Assembly: GCA_903883645.1 (NCBI GenBank)
Contig: CAISBR010000193.1
Coordinates: 1-64,000, forward strand
Direction: 5' to 3'
DNA length: 64,000 bases
From: an uncultured Myxococcales bacterium
GTDB lineage: Bacteria > Myxococcota_A > UBA9042
Positions 34,797 through 42,898 of this stretch are shown piece after piece. The notes beneath the pieces were generated by a model. It made no database searches. It worked only from the letters and a program-made list of their open reading frames with translations, and was not told the DNA's origin. Both the position numbers and the translations under genes were made by a program. Within the stretch, counting starts at the first letter, position 1, and each line of letters opens with the position of its first letter.

Positions 34797-36265
34797 TTCT
34801 TTCCTCCGGCGGGCGTGGCGTCGTCGGCTTTCTCGGGCGCTTTGTCTGCGGGCTTGGCCTCGCCTTCGTCGTCGCCCTTCTTCTCTTCGGCCTTTTTTGC
34901 AGCCGGAACAGCCACTTCAGTGGCATCCGCCCCCGACACCAGCGCGGCCGGCACAGCGCGCGGCGCCATCAGCAGTCCCTCGTTGACGGCGATCGTCAGC
35001 ATCGCCAGCGCCTGGGCATCAAAGTACGGATTGCGCCAAATCTGTGCATCTAGGCCGGTATCCAGCCCGCGCATCACTTGGTAGCGCGCCGAAGCACCGC
35101 CGCGAACCGAGAAGGTCTCGCCGCGCACCGACCGCATAAAGGCATAGCAGTCGACGTCGCCCGAAATCGTCAAGCGATCCAAAACCTTGCTGCTGGCAAA
35201 CACGCGCACTTGGTCGTAGCCATTGTCGCCGTTGAACAGGCGCGCGTACTGCACGCCGGCGCGATTGCGGCCCGCGGGGTCGATCTTGACGCGGCCTTCT
35301 AAGAAGCCACGGTAACCATCAACCGCGAGATCGCTTTTGATAAAGCGGTCGTAGCCGCCCGTCACCGTCAGCGCGCCCGGAGTGATCAGGTCGAAGCTGC
35401 CGCCGACCATGCCGTCGGTGCGCTGCAAGAAGGCTTGGAAGATCGAGGTCTTGCTCATCCATGCCAGCGGATCGCGCATCTCGGCTTTGGTGTGCAAGAT
35501 CAAGAAATCCTTCACCTTGTAGTTCAAGTCGAGCCGAGCCTGCTGCAGCCGATTGTCGATCAGGTCGTGCGCGTAGAATGCCACCGCGGTCAGCGGGTCG
35601 AACATGCGCAGCGAGCCGTCGACCGACAGCGAACGGCGGTTGTGGTAATCGAGCGTGCTGCTCGCCACCGGCACATCGTCGATCGCCTGCAACCCTACGC
35701 CAATGTGGCCCAGCTCCCAAGGCGTCCAAGCGACACGACCGCCGTAGGTGGGCGCCTTGAAAATATTATCAAAATTCTCGTACACGCCGGTACCGTAGTA
35801 GCCGTCGACCCGCACCGCCTTGGGCAAGTGCATGATCAACGCGGCGCCGTCCATGTACTGGTACTGCGCGCCACCGGTAAACACGGCGATACGGCCAACT
35901 TGAAAGCGAATCTCGTCTTTCTTGGCCGCCCAGCCCACGTTGCCCAGCATCAAGTCGGCAGCGTGGCCGGCGGGCCCACTGGCGAACTGCTGCTGCATGT
36001 AGCCGTAAGCCGAGGCAAATACGCCCGTACCGCCGGCATTGGTGGCATCGAACGACAGCAGCGCCAGGCCGGGCGCACTGGTGTCCGTCGCCGGAGTCGT
36101 GCCGGGACGCAACTGGCCGGTAAACAGACCAATCGTCTTTAAACTGGCATGGATATCGCCGGTTTCAGCCCCTTGGGCCGTCGCCGCCGTACCGCCGCCT
36201 AGCAGGGCCGAGGTTGCAAGCACCAGGGCCGCAACCCGGGCGCGTTGGGTGCGCGTAGCAATCAT
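34793..36265 (-). CDS. Outer-membrane beta-barrel of the porin-cytochrome operon
   Basis: 490 residues from ATG 36265, overlapping the stop of the giant cytochrome gene as ATGA. A signal peptide (RVAALVLATSALLGGGTAATAQ) is followed by a barrel of many amphipathic strands, for example GTGVFASAYGYMQQQFASG, IRFQVGRIAVFTGGAQYQYM and LTVTGGYDRFIKSD. About 45 residues of Ala/Lys/Glu-rich, low-complexity tail follow. There are no CxxCH motifs. In porin-cytochrome conduits (MtrB, OmbB, ExtB types) a barrel of this kind sheathes a multihaem cytochrome through the outer membrane. It is flanked on both sides by overlapping multihaem lipoprotein genes, which is strong context. No sequence match to those families was tested. 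Confidence 0.8.
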   Translation of the reverse strand: MIATRTQRARVAALVLATSALLGGGTAATAQGAETGDIHASLKTIGLFTGQLRPGTTPATDTSAPGLALLSFDATNAGGTGVFASAYGYMQQQFASGPAGHAADLMLGNVGWAAKKDEIRFQVGRIAVFTGGAQYQYMDGAALIMHLPKAVRVDGYYGTGVYENFDNIFKAPTYGGRVAWTPWELGHIGVGLQAIDDVPVASSTLDYHNRRSLSVDGSLRMFDPLTAVAFYAHDLIDNRLQQARLDLNYKVKDFLILHTKAEMRDPLAWMSKTSIFQAFLQRTDGMVGGSFDLITPGALTVTGGYDRFIKSDLAVDGYRGFLEGRVKIDPAGRNRAGVQYARLFNGDNGYDQVRVFASSKVLDRLTISGDVDCYAFMRSVRGETFSVRGGASARYQVMRGLDTGLDAQIWRNPYFDAQALAMLTIAVNEGLLMAPRAVPAALVSGADATEVAVPAAKKAEEKKGDDEGEAKPADKAPEKADDATPAGGKK

Positions 36266-38913
36266 GGGTCCACCCATCCGTTGACGTGGTAGCCGCCCTT
36301 GACGTTGAGCGTGCCGTCGGCGTTCATGGTCTTGGTGTGGCAGGCGGCGCACGACTTGGTGCCGTTGCCGCCTACAAAGGGGTGCCCGGCTAGGATCGAC
36401 GGCGGCAAGCCGTGGCAATCGCCGCACGCCACGCTGTCGACTCCGGTCCAGGTCACGGCTGGCTTGGCGGCGCCGTCTTGGGTTGCACCGTGGCAGTACA
36501 CCTGCGAGCAGGTCTGCGACTTTTGGTCGTAATTGGCTTTCGACGCAAAGTACGTGGCCAGACCACTGGGGAAGAAGACGGTATTTTCGCCCTGGAAGTG
36601 ACCCGGCGCGTCGACCGTAGCAGGCAGCTTGTGGCAGGTCTCGCAGGTGATTCCGCCCGCGCTAAACTGCTTGCCGTTCAAGTGCGCGGCGTGGGCGCCC
36701 ACCATGGGCAGGCTGGGGTCGCTTTTGCCCGTAGTATCGGGGGCCGGCGCGCCCTTGCTGGCCTCGGTGCCGTGGCAGGTGTAGCAGTTGTCGGGGTACT
36801 TGGTGTCGACCTTGCCGTTGTAGTGCGTGCCGCCCAGGATCGGCGTCTTGTTCGCGTCGATCGCGGTGGCATGGCACTTGCTGCAGTCGCTGACCGTCTG
36901 CGGATGCGGCAGGCCGCCGGCCGTCTTCTTGGGCGGCGCCTCGTGGCACAGGGTGCAAGTGCCCGGGCCGATAGCGACTTCGACCTTGCCGTCCATGTGC
37001 GTGCCGCCGCTAACCACGTGTTTATCGGCGTCGATGCTGGCGGCGTGGCAATCGCTGCACTTGTCGGACTGCGGGTGCGGCTTGCCGGCCGCGGTGGTCT
37101 TGGGCGGCGCAGCGTGGCAACCGGTGCACGAGCTGGGCGCGGTCGCGACCACAACTTCGACCTTGCCGTCCATGTGCGTGCCGCCACTGACAAGCTTCTT
37201 GTTGGCATCGACCGTGGTCGAGTGGCAGTCGCCGCAAACGTCCGATTTCGGGTGGATCTTGCCAGTCGAGGTGACGTTCGGCGGCGCCAAGTGACAACCC
37301 GCACAGCTCGTGGGGCTGGGCGCCAACGCGACTTCGACCTTGCCGTCCATGTGCGTGCCGCCCTCTACAATCGTCTTGTCGGCCTTGACCGTGGTGCTGT
37401 GGCAGTCGTTGCACTGGGTTTGCTGCGGGTGCGGCTTGCCGGTCGCGCTGATGACGGCGGGCGGCGCCAAGTGGCAGCCGTCACACGAGGTAAGTACGGC
37501 TGCGAGCTTGACATCGACCTTGTTATTCATGTGCGTGCCGCCGTCGACCAGCGTCCGGTCGGCGTTGACGGTGCTGGCATGGCAGTCGTTGCACTGGGTT
37601 TTTTGCGGGTGCGGCTTGCCCGTCGCGGTAACGAACTGCGGCGGCGCCATGTGACAACCATCGCAAGCCGTTGCATTCAATGCGACTTTTACCTCTACCG
37701 AGCCGTTCATGTGCGTGCCACCGTCGATGATGGTGCGGTCGGCCGTCACCGTGGTCGAGTGGCAGTTGCTGCATTGGGTCTGCTGCGGGTGCGGCTTCTT
37801 GTCTTTGCCGGCGACGAGTGGCGGCGCGCCGTGGCAGCCGTCACAGCTGAGCGGCTTGGCGGCCAACTTGACGTCAACCTTGTCATTGCGGTGCGTTCCA
37901 CCCACGATCAGCATCTGGTTCGCATCGACCGTGCTCGCGTGGCAGTCGTTGCACTGGGCCTTTTGCGGGTGCGGCTTGCCGTCTTTCGTTACCGTGGGCG
38001 GCGCGCCATGGCAGCCGTCGCAGCTGTTGCCCGCGGGGAGCAGCACCACGTCGACCTTGCCGTTCATGTGGGTGCCGCCGGCGATAATGCCGCGGGTGCC
38101 CTTGACGGTGGTGGCGTGACAATCACCGCAATTCCCTGCTTTGCTTGGGTGTTTGTCAGTAAGCGGCGGTGCACCGTGGCAGCCCGCGCAGTTCACATCG
38201 GGGCCGAGCACGATGTCGACCTTGCCGTTCACGTGCATCGAGCGGTTGGTGATGACCATGCCCTCGCCCATCGTGGCGGCGTGGCAGCCTTTGCAGTTGT
38301 TGTCTTTGGGATGGGGTGCAGGCGGCGGCGCGCCGTGGCACGAGTCGCAGCCGCGCTGGCTGCCATCGACCTTGGTCCACAGCGGCTTGCTGTCTTTACC
38401 CGGCGATTTCAAGGTATTGCCGTGGCAGTAGACGCTGCAAGTGTTGGCCTTGGGGTCGTATGCGCTCGCCGTGGCGTTGTTGGCCAGGGCGAGGCCCGAG
38501 AACGTGACGGTCGCGCGCTCGTCGGCGGCGTCGAGGTGGCCCTTCTGGTATTTGCTGGTCGGCACCACGTGGCAGGTTTCGCAGGCAATCGGCTCGTGGG
38601 CCGGGCCAAAGGCCAAGTGCTGCTGGTGCGCGCCCACGCCCACATCGGTAGTCGCCGTCTGACCTTTTAGGCCACGGGGCGGTGCCGCGTTGTTGGTCGA
38701 GCCGTGGCAAGCGCGGCATTCCGTGGTTTTCAGCACCTCGTCGGCACTGAGGGCGCTGGTATTTGCCACCGGCGTGACCGCAGTGCGCGCGGTGTCGCAG
38801 CCTGCCAAAACAGCCAAGCTCGCAGCGACCGCCAACCAGCGGGCCCATCGCATACGGGTCGGCTGGGTGCGGTAGCGCTGTGCGCTGGCTGTGTCCAAGT
38901 TTACCTTGCCCAT
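36262..38913 (-). CDS. Giant multihaem c-type cytochrome lipoprotein (24 CxxCH plus 2 variant sites)
   Basis: 883 residues from ATG 38913, with GAGG upstream. A long N-terminus leads to a signal segment with lipobox (SLAVLAGC). I count 24 CxxCH motifs plus one CxxxCH (CSVYCH) and one CxxxxCH (CSQVYCH), so up to 26 haems. The two variant sites lie at the two ends of the protein, each followed by W and CDSCHGAPP or CGDCHGLPP, the signature of the Geobacter CxxxxCH/CxxCH family. In between run repeats of 59-60 residues, each with two CxxCH and a conserved GGTHMNGKVDV motif whose His may be a distal ligand. First gene of the operon, with a sigma-54 promoter upstream. Expected to be an electron carrier at the outer membrane or in filaments; location is inferred. 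Confidence 0.93.
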   Translation of the reverse strand: MGKVNLDTASAQRYRTQPTRMRWARWLAVAASLAVLAGCDTARTAVTPVANTSALSADEVLKTTECRACHGSTNNAAPPRGLKGQTATTDVGVGAHQQHLAFGPAHEPIACETCHVVPTSKYQKGHLDAADERATVTFSGLALANNATASAYDPKANTCSVYCHGNTLKSPGKDSKPLWTKVDGSQRGCDSCHGAPPPAPHPKDNNCKGCHAATMGEGMVITNRSMHVNGKVDIVLGPDVNCAGCHGAPPLTDKHPSKAGNCGDCHATTVKGTRGIIAGGTHMNGKVDVVLLPAGNSCDGCHGAPPTVTKDGKPHPQKAQCNDCHASTVDANQMLIVGGTHRNDKVDVKLAAKPLSCDGCHGAPPLVAGKDKKPHPQQTQCSNCHSTTVTADRTIIDGGTHMNGSVEVKVALNATACDGCHMAPPQFVTATGKPHPQKTQCNDCHASTVNADRTLVDGGTHMNNKVDVKLAAVLTSCDGCHLAPPAVISATGKPHPQQTQCNDCHSTTVKADKTIVEGGTHMDGKVEVALAPSPTSCAGCHLAPPNVTSTGKIHPKSDVCGDCHSTTVDANKKLVSGGTHMDGKVEVVVATAPSSCTGCHAAPPKTTAAGKPHPQSDKCSDCHAASIDADKHVVSGGTHMDGKVEVAIGPGTCTLCHEAPPKKTAGGLPHPQTVSDCSKCHATAIDANKTPILGGTHYNGKVDTKYPDNCYTCHGTEASKGAPAPDTTGKSDPSLPMVGAHAAHLNGKQFSAGGITCETCHKLPATVDAPGHFQGENTVFFPSGLATYFASKANYDQKSQTCSQVYCHGATQDGAAKPAVTWTGVDSVACGDCHGLPPSILAGHPFVGGNGTKSCAACHTKTMNADGTLNVKGGYHVNGWVDP
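36820..38270 (-). repeat. About eight 177-180 base coding repeats of the giant cytochrome
   Basis: The GGTHM-type motif recurs with its Met (or equivalent) near residues 283, 343, 402, 462, 522, 581, 640 and about 697, a period of 59-60 residues. Each unit has CxGCHxAPP, then GKPHPQ, then CxDCHxxTV, then the GGTH motif. The repeats are diverged at the DNA level but clearly one family, so recombination could change copy number. Boundaries are approximate. Confidence 0.85.
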
Positions 38914-38973
38914 GTTGGCCTCGACAGATGCAGCAACGAGTTCGTACGGCGACGCTGCGCGATGCGTAGATTA

Positions 38974-38988
38974 GCAAGCGATGTGCCA
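38974..38988 (-). promoter_or_regulatory. Sigma-54 promoter of the multihaem operon
   Basis: On the minus strand TGGCAC (38988-38983), ATCGC, TTGC (38977-38974): the full -24/-12 consensus with GG and GC separated by 10 bases. The transcription start is predicted near 38962, about 50 bases before the ATG at 38913. A sigma-54 promoter needs an enhancer-binding protein; one is encoded at 39804. Confidence 0.88.
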
Positions 38989-39340
38989 GAAGGGCAGGAA
39001 GCAAAGGCCGCTTGTGCAAGGGTTTCGTCACAGCCTCGCACGGGCACCCCTGCAGACAATACCGTGACGCCGGCGGGTTGAGATGGCCCGCAGTGGCACG
39101 TCACTTGCAGCGGCGCAATGGGGTTGGCCCGGTGGATGCTCTGCAATCCTTGGCCGGCCGAACACTACGACACCGCCGACCCACCATCGGCAGGGCGAGA
39201 CCCGTCGGCACCGCCTCGTGCGGACCGGCGTGCAGGGGGAGGTTGCCGGTTGGATCGAGGGACCAGCCGGCACCTCCAACCCCTTTTATGGCGCGCGAAC
39301 CACCAGGCGCGTCCGGCGAACTGCCGCGGCGGGCCAAAGG
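38989..39340. other. Intergenic region between sigma-54 promoter and upstream dyads
   Basis: No convincing gene on either strand; short frames here lack start signals and recognisable products. It probably serves as the looping spacer between the dyads at 39341-39377 and the promoter at 38974-38988. A weaker GG-N10-GC element (TGGCCC-N5-ATGC) near 39123 on the plus strand is not called. 39378-39458, before the pseudogene, also holds nothing I recognise. Confidence 0.4.
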
Positions 39341-39377
39341 TGCGCAAAATTCCACAGTGACTGCGTAAAATTCCGCA
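39341..39377. promoter_or_regulatory. Pair of 16-bp dyads, putative upstream activating sequence
   Basis: TGCGCAAAATTCCACA (39341-39356) and TGCGTAAAATTCCGCA (39362-39377), 21 bases apart, so on one DNA face at two helical turns. They share the AAAATTCCRCA half with the pair at 33590-33625. Paired dyads about 350 bases upstream of a sigma-54 promoter fit enhancer sites for the adjacent NtrC-type regulator. Nothing else in the window carries the element. Confidence 0.65.
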
Positions 39378-39458
39378 CTCGCGACAAACCCCTGCTGCGG
39401 CAGTTCCAAAGCGGTACAGCAAGCCGATGACCGTCGCCGCCCGCAGCAGAGGCCACGA

Positions 39459-39685
39459 GTGAGCGAGCCGACGGCCACCGTGCTGATCGTCGACGACGCG
39501 TACCTAGTTAGGTGGGTTCTGCATAATCGCTTGATAGCTGAGGGGTTTCATGTCCTTGAAGCCAACTCGGTGAGCGATGCACTGGCGCCCGAGCGGTTGG
39601 CGCCCGCGGACTGCTCGACAAACCACTGAATCTCGACAAAGTGTGCCGATGGCTGCGGCAACTGACGGGACCGCGGGCCCAGTGA
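39459..39685 (+). pseudogene. Decayed response-regulator receiver domain
   Basis: From GTG 39459 one frame reads the start of a receiver domain: TATVLIVDDAYLVRWVLHNR followed by LIAEGFHVLEANSVSDAL, then stops at 39629. A second frame, overlapping from 39611, reads the end of a receiver domain, LLDKPLNLDKVCRWLRQLTG (K-P-L being the conserved beta-5 Lys-Pro), and stops at 39685. The middle of the domain, including the phospho-acceptor Asp, is deleted; total length is 227 bases against about 360 for an intact domain. The N-terminal part resembles the start of the intact regulator at 39804 ([20 protein letters not shown]). It looks like a relic of a duplicated or partner response regulator. Confidence 0.75.
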
Positions 39686-39701
39686 GAATCGCGACGGCGG
39701 T

Positions 39702-39730
39702 TCGACAGGGCCCAGCAAGCTCCCTATACT
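39702..39730 (+). promoter_or_regulatory. Sigma-70 promoter of the NtrC-type regulator gene
   Basis: TCGACA (39702-39707, 5 of 6 to TTGACA), a 17-base spacer and TATACT (39725-39730, 5 of 6). A GC-rich discriminator follows. The start would be near 39737, about 65 bases before the ATG at 39804, so the regulator is expected to be transcribed independently of sigma-54. Confidence 0.6.
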
Positions 39731-39803
39731 GCCCCGCGCTACGGTCTGCCCCAGTGCTCACCGTGCCACACTGGGTCACCCAGGCCCGCGCCTTGCGATC
39801 CCC

Positions 39804-41186
39804 ATGGGCAATGCCACCGTCCTCGTTGTGGACGACGAAAACCTAATCCGCTGGGCGCTCGGACAACGCTTGGGCGACGACGGTCACCGCATCGTCGAAG
39901 CCAACGACGCGGCGCAGGCCATCAAGGCAGCGGAAGAAGGCGTAGATCTCATCTTGCTCGACAACCGCTTGCCCGATACCGACGGCATTAACCTGTTGCC
40001 GCGGCTGCGCAAGATCGCTCCGGATGCGCCGATTATTATGATGACCGCGCACGCGAGCGTCGAGCTGGCGGTCGAGGCGATGAAGCTGGGCGCCTGGCAC
40101 TATGTGCGCAAGCCGCTGCACCTCGACGAGGTGGCGGTGCTGGTGCAGCAGGGCCTAGAGACCCGGCAATTGCGATTTGAAGTCCAGACATTGCGGGCAG
40201 TGACCGCGCAGTCGGTAGGCTTGGACCAGATCGTGGGCGACTCGGTCACCATGCAGGCCCTGCGCAGCTTGCTGGGGCGAGTGGCGCGCACACCGGCCAC
40301 GACCATCTTGCTGCTGGGCGAAAGCGGCACCGGCAAAGACTTGGCGGCCAAGTGCATCCATAGCTGCAGCGACCGCGCCAGCAAGCCGTTCATGAATATT
40401 ACGTGCTCGGCGCTGCAAGAAACGCTGCTCGAGAGCGAGCTTTTTGGCCACGAGCGCGGCGCCTTTACCGACGCCAAGCAGCAGAAGAAGGGCCTGCTCG
40501 AGATGGCCAACGGCGGTACGGTCTTCCTCGACGAAGTGGGCGAGATGTCGCTGGGATTGCAGTCCAAGTTGCTGCGCTTTCTAGAAGACAAGGCGTTTAA
40601 GCGTGTCGGCGGCAGCCAAGATGTGCGGGTCGATGTGCGCATCATCGCCGCGACCAACCGCGACCTCGACGGCGAGGTTCGAGCGGGGCGGTTTCGCGAA
40701 GATCTGTTCTATCGCCTGCGGGTGTTGCCCATCACCCTGCCCCCTTTGCGCGAGCGCAGCGGCGATGTGCAGCAGATGGTCGAGCACTTTTCGCAGCGGT
40801 TTGCCCGCGAATTCCATAAGCCGATTAGCGGGATATCGGCCGATGCCCTGGCGACACTGCACAGCTACCGTTGGCCGGGCAATATTCGCGAGCTCAAGAA
40901 TGCAGTCGAGCGCGCGGTGCTGCTGGCCGATAGCGACATGTTGCGCAGCGAAGACTTCTTGATGATGACGCCGCCCGACGCGCAACCGCAGGCGCATGTG
41001 GTGGTTCTGCCGCCCGGGGGCGTCGATCTGAACGCTGTCGAGCGCGACTTGGTGGTGCAGGCGATTGAGCGCACCGCCGGCAACCAGACGCACGCGGCGG
41101 CACTGCTGGGGCTGACGCGCGATCAGATTCGCTATCGTCTCGAGAAGTTGGGTATGGTAGGCACCAAGGTTCACCACGCTGACTAG
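39804..41186 (+). CDS. NtrC-family sigma-54-dependent response regulator
   Basis: 460 residues. Receiver domain (about 1-120) with acidic pocket DD at 10-11, phospho-acceptor Asp53 in [13 protein letters not shown], Thr in MMTAHAS and Lys in RKPLH. AAA+ domain with Walker A GESGTGKD (172-179), sigma-54-contacting GAFTDA (219-224), Walker [12 protein letters not shown], and the R-finger region. A Fis-type HTH ends the protein ([24 protein letters not shown]). When phosphorylated by an unknown sensor kinase it would drive open-complex formation at sigma-54 promoters. It is divergent from the multihaem operon, whose sigma-54 promoter lies about 830 bases away with putative binding dyads between, so control of that operon is the natural inference. 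The kinase gene is not in the window. Confidence 0.93.
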   Translation: MGNATVLVVDDENLIRWALGQRLGDDGHRIVEANDAAQAIKAAEEGVDLILLDNRLPDTDGINLLPRLRKIAPDAPIIMMTAHASVELAVEAMKLGAWHYVRKPLHLDEVAVLVQQGLETRQLRFEVQTLRAVTAQSVGLDQIVGDSVTMQALRSLLGRVARTPATTILLLGESGTGKDLAAKCIHSCSDRASKPFMNITCSALQETLLESELFGHERGAFTDAKQQKKGLLEMANGGTVFLDEVGEMSLGLQSKLLRFLEDKAFKRVGGSQDVRVDVRIIAATNRDLDGEVRAGRFREDLFYRLRVLPITLPPLRERSGDVQQMVEHFSQRFAREFHKPISGISADALATLHSYRWPGNIRELKNAVERAVLLADSDMLRSEDFLMMTPPDAQPQAHVVVLPPGGVDLNAVERDLVVQAIERTAGNQTHAAALLGLTRDQIRYRLEKLGMVGTKVHHAD

Positions 41187-41215
41187 CCGGGCACGGTCGT
41201 GTGCCGCAGGAATTC

Positions 41216-42898
41216 ATGAGTCTTTCCGTTACCCAGCGTCCCGAGCTGATTCAGCGCCTGCGCACCGAAGTTTTTGACCTTTTGATTGTGGGCGGCGGCA
41301 TCACCGGCGCTGGTATTGCCCGCGACGCTGCACTGCGCGGTCTAAAAGTGGCGCTGATCGAGCGAGGCGACTTCGCTATCGGCACTTCGTCGCGATCGAC
41401 CAAGCTGATTCACGGCGGGCTGCGCTACCTAGAAATGGGCGATGTGGCCTTGGTTTTCGAGGCCGTGCGCGAGCGACAACGGCTGCTGCTGCTGGCACCC
41501 CACCTGGCGCGCCCCCAGAGCTTTGTCTTGCCGGTGCAACAGCACGTTAAACATAGTGTTTTTAAGTTAGATCTCGGCCTTACTGTGTACGATATGTTGG
41601 CGGCGGGCTCGGGCGTGATGCCACACCGCGCGGTGCGCAAGAAGGCGCTGCTGCGCATGGAACCCCTTCTGCAGGCGGAGCATTTGTCGGGTGGTGTGCG
41701 CTACTTCGACGCCATGACCGACGACGCACGGCTGGTGATGGCCAATGTTCGCGGTGCGCACGAGGCGGGGGCGGTCACACTTTCGCAGTTCGAATTTGTG
41801 CAACCGCGGCTGGGCAAAGACGCCAAAGTGGTGGGCGCCGACGTGTGCGACCGGCGGACTGGCGAGCGCCTGCCCGTTGCAGCGCGGGTGGTGGTAACGG
41901 CGGCAGGACCGTGGACCGACGAGGTCATGCGGCGCTGCAAAGGCAATTCGCCGATCCCCGCGCTAATGCCGAGCAAAGGCGTGCACGTGGTGGTGCCGCG
42001 GGCGCGTTTGCCGCTGACCCACGCCGTGATGATGACCTCGCCGATCGACGGCCGCGTCGTGTTTGCCCTGCCCTGGCCCGAGGCGACGGTGATCGGCACG
42101 ACAGATACCGCTTATACGGGGCCGCTCGACGAGCCAGCTTGCACGCACGCCGACGCCGAGTACCTGATTAATACGACCAATGGCTGCCTGACCGCAACGG
42201 AACAGCCGCTGCAGCTCAGCGATATCGTCAGTACCTGGGCGGGGATTCGCCCCCTGGTCGCGCAAGCGGGTCACTCGGTCTACAAGACGTCGCGCGAACA
42301 CCTGATTGTGTCGGACCCGCACGGCTTCGTGGCGATCGCCGGCGGCAAGCTGACCACCTACCGCGTCATGGCCGAGCAAACGGTCGACGCGGCGCTCAAG
42401 CTATTGCCAGCGACGCGGGCGGCAGAGTGCAAGCCGTGCGAGACAATCACACTGCCGCTGCCGGGCGCCACCGAGTTTTCGAGTCGAGTCCGACCGCTCG
42501 AGCAACTGCAGATCGAACTGGTGCGCAGCGAAGGCCAGACCGAGTCGTATGCCCGCCACCTTGCTCGCAATTATGGCAGCGATGCGTTGGCCGTGTTGGA
42601 GCAAAGTCGCGAAGAGCCGCAGGGCGACGAGCCCGTGATCGCCGACTTGCCGTGGACCTGGGGCGAGTTGGCGTGGCTGACGGCCCACGAAGTGCCGCTC
42701 GATCTTCTGGATCTGACGGTGCGGCGCACGCAACTGTACTACGTGGCGGGCGAGCGGCTGCTCGAGGCGGCGGATGCACTGGCCGCGCGCATGTGTCGCT
42801 GGTGCGGCTATTCGGCAGACACGGCGGCGGCCATGGTCCAACAACTGCGCGACTATGTGGCAGTTCGGCGCGTAGGGGCGCCTGAGGCGGCCGCGTGA
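41216..42898 (+). CDS. glpD: Aerobic glycerol-3-phosphate dehydrogenase
   Basis: 560 residues from ATG 41216, with AGGA five bases upstream; a GTG five codons earlier (41201) is less well placed. The N-terminal FAD motif VGGGITGAGIARDAALRG, the RSTKLIHGGLRYLE segment and the later GGKLTTYR are characteristic of GlpD, which oxidises glycerol-3-phosphate to dihydroxyacetone phosphate and passes electrons to quinone at the inner membrane. Length and C-terminal domain (CRWCGYS near the end) are normal for the family. The next gene overlaps its stop by four bases. An organophosphate antiporter is encoded at 17229. Confidence 0.94.
   Translation: MSLSVTQRPELIQRLRTEVFDLLIVGGGITGAGIARDAALRGLKVALIERGDFAIGTSSRSTKLIHGGLRYLEMGDVALVFEAVRERQRLLLLAPHLARPQSFVLPVQQHVKHSVFKLDLGLTVYDMLAAGSGVMPHRAVRKKALLRMEPLLQAEHLSGGVRYFDAMTDDARLVMANVRGAHEAGAVTLSQFEFVQPRLGKDAKVVGADVCDRRTGERLPVAARVVVTAAGPWTDEVMRRCKGNSPIPALMPSKGVHVVVPRARLPLTHAVMMTSPIDGRVVFALPWPEATVIGTTDTAYTGPLDEPACTHADAEYLINTTNGCLTATEQPLQLSDIVSTWAGIRPLVAQAGHSVYKTSREHLIVSDPHGFVAIAGGKLTTYRVMAEQTVDAALKLLPATRAAECKPCETITLPLPGATEFSSRVRPLEQLQIELVRSEGQTESYARHLARNYGSDALAVLEQSREEPQGDEPVIADLPWTWGELAWLTAHEVPLDLLDLTVRRTQLYYVAGERLLEAADALAARMCRWCGYSADTAAAMVQQLRDYVAVRRVGAPEAAA

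Noticed and set aside
36820-38270. Possible CRISPR array because of regular repeats
   Set aside because: The unit is 177-180 bases, imperfect and coding with CxxCH motifs; there are no short identical repeats with unique spacers.
36412-38670. 752-residue plus-strand frame
   Set aside because: Antisense to the repeat region of the giant cytochrome; its apparent internal repeats only mirror the 177-180 base coding repeats.
39120-39140. Second sigma-54-like element TGGCCC-N5-ATGC on the plus strand
   Set aside because: It departs from consensus at important positions, and no intact gene follows before the receiver relic.
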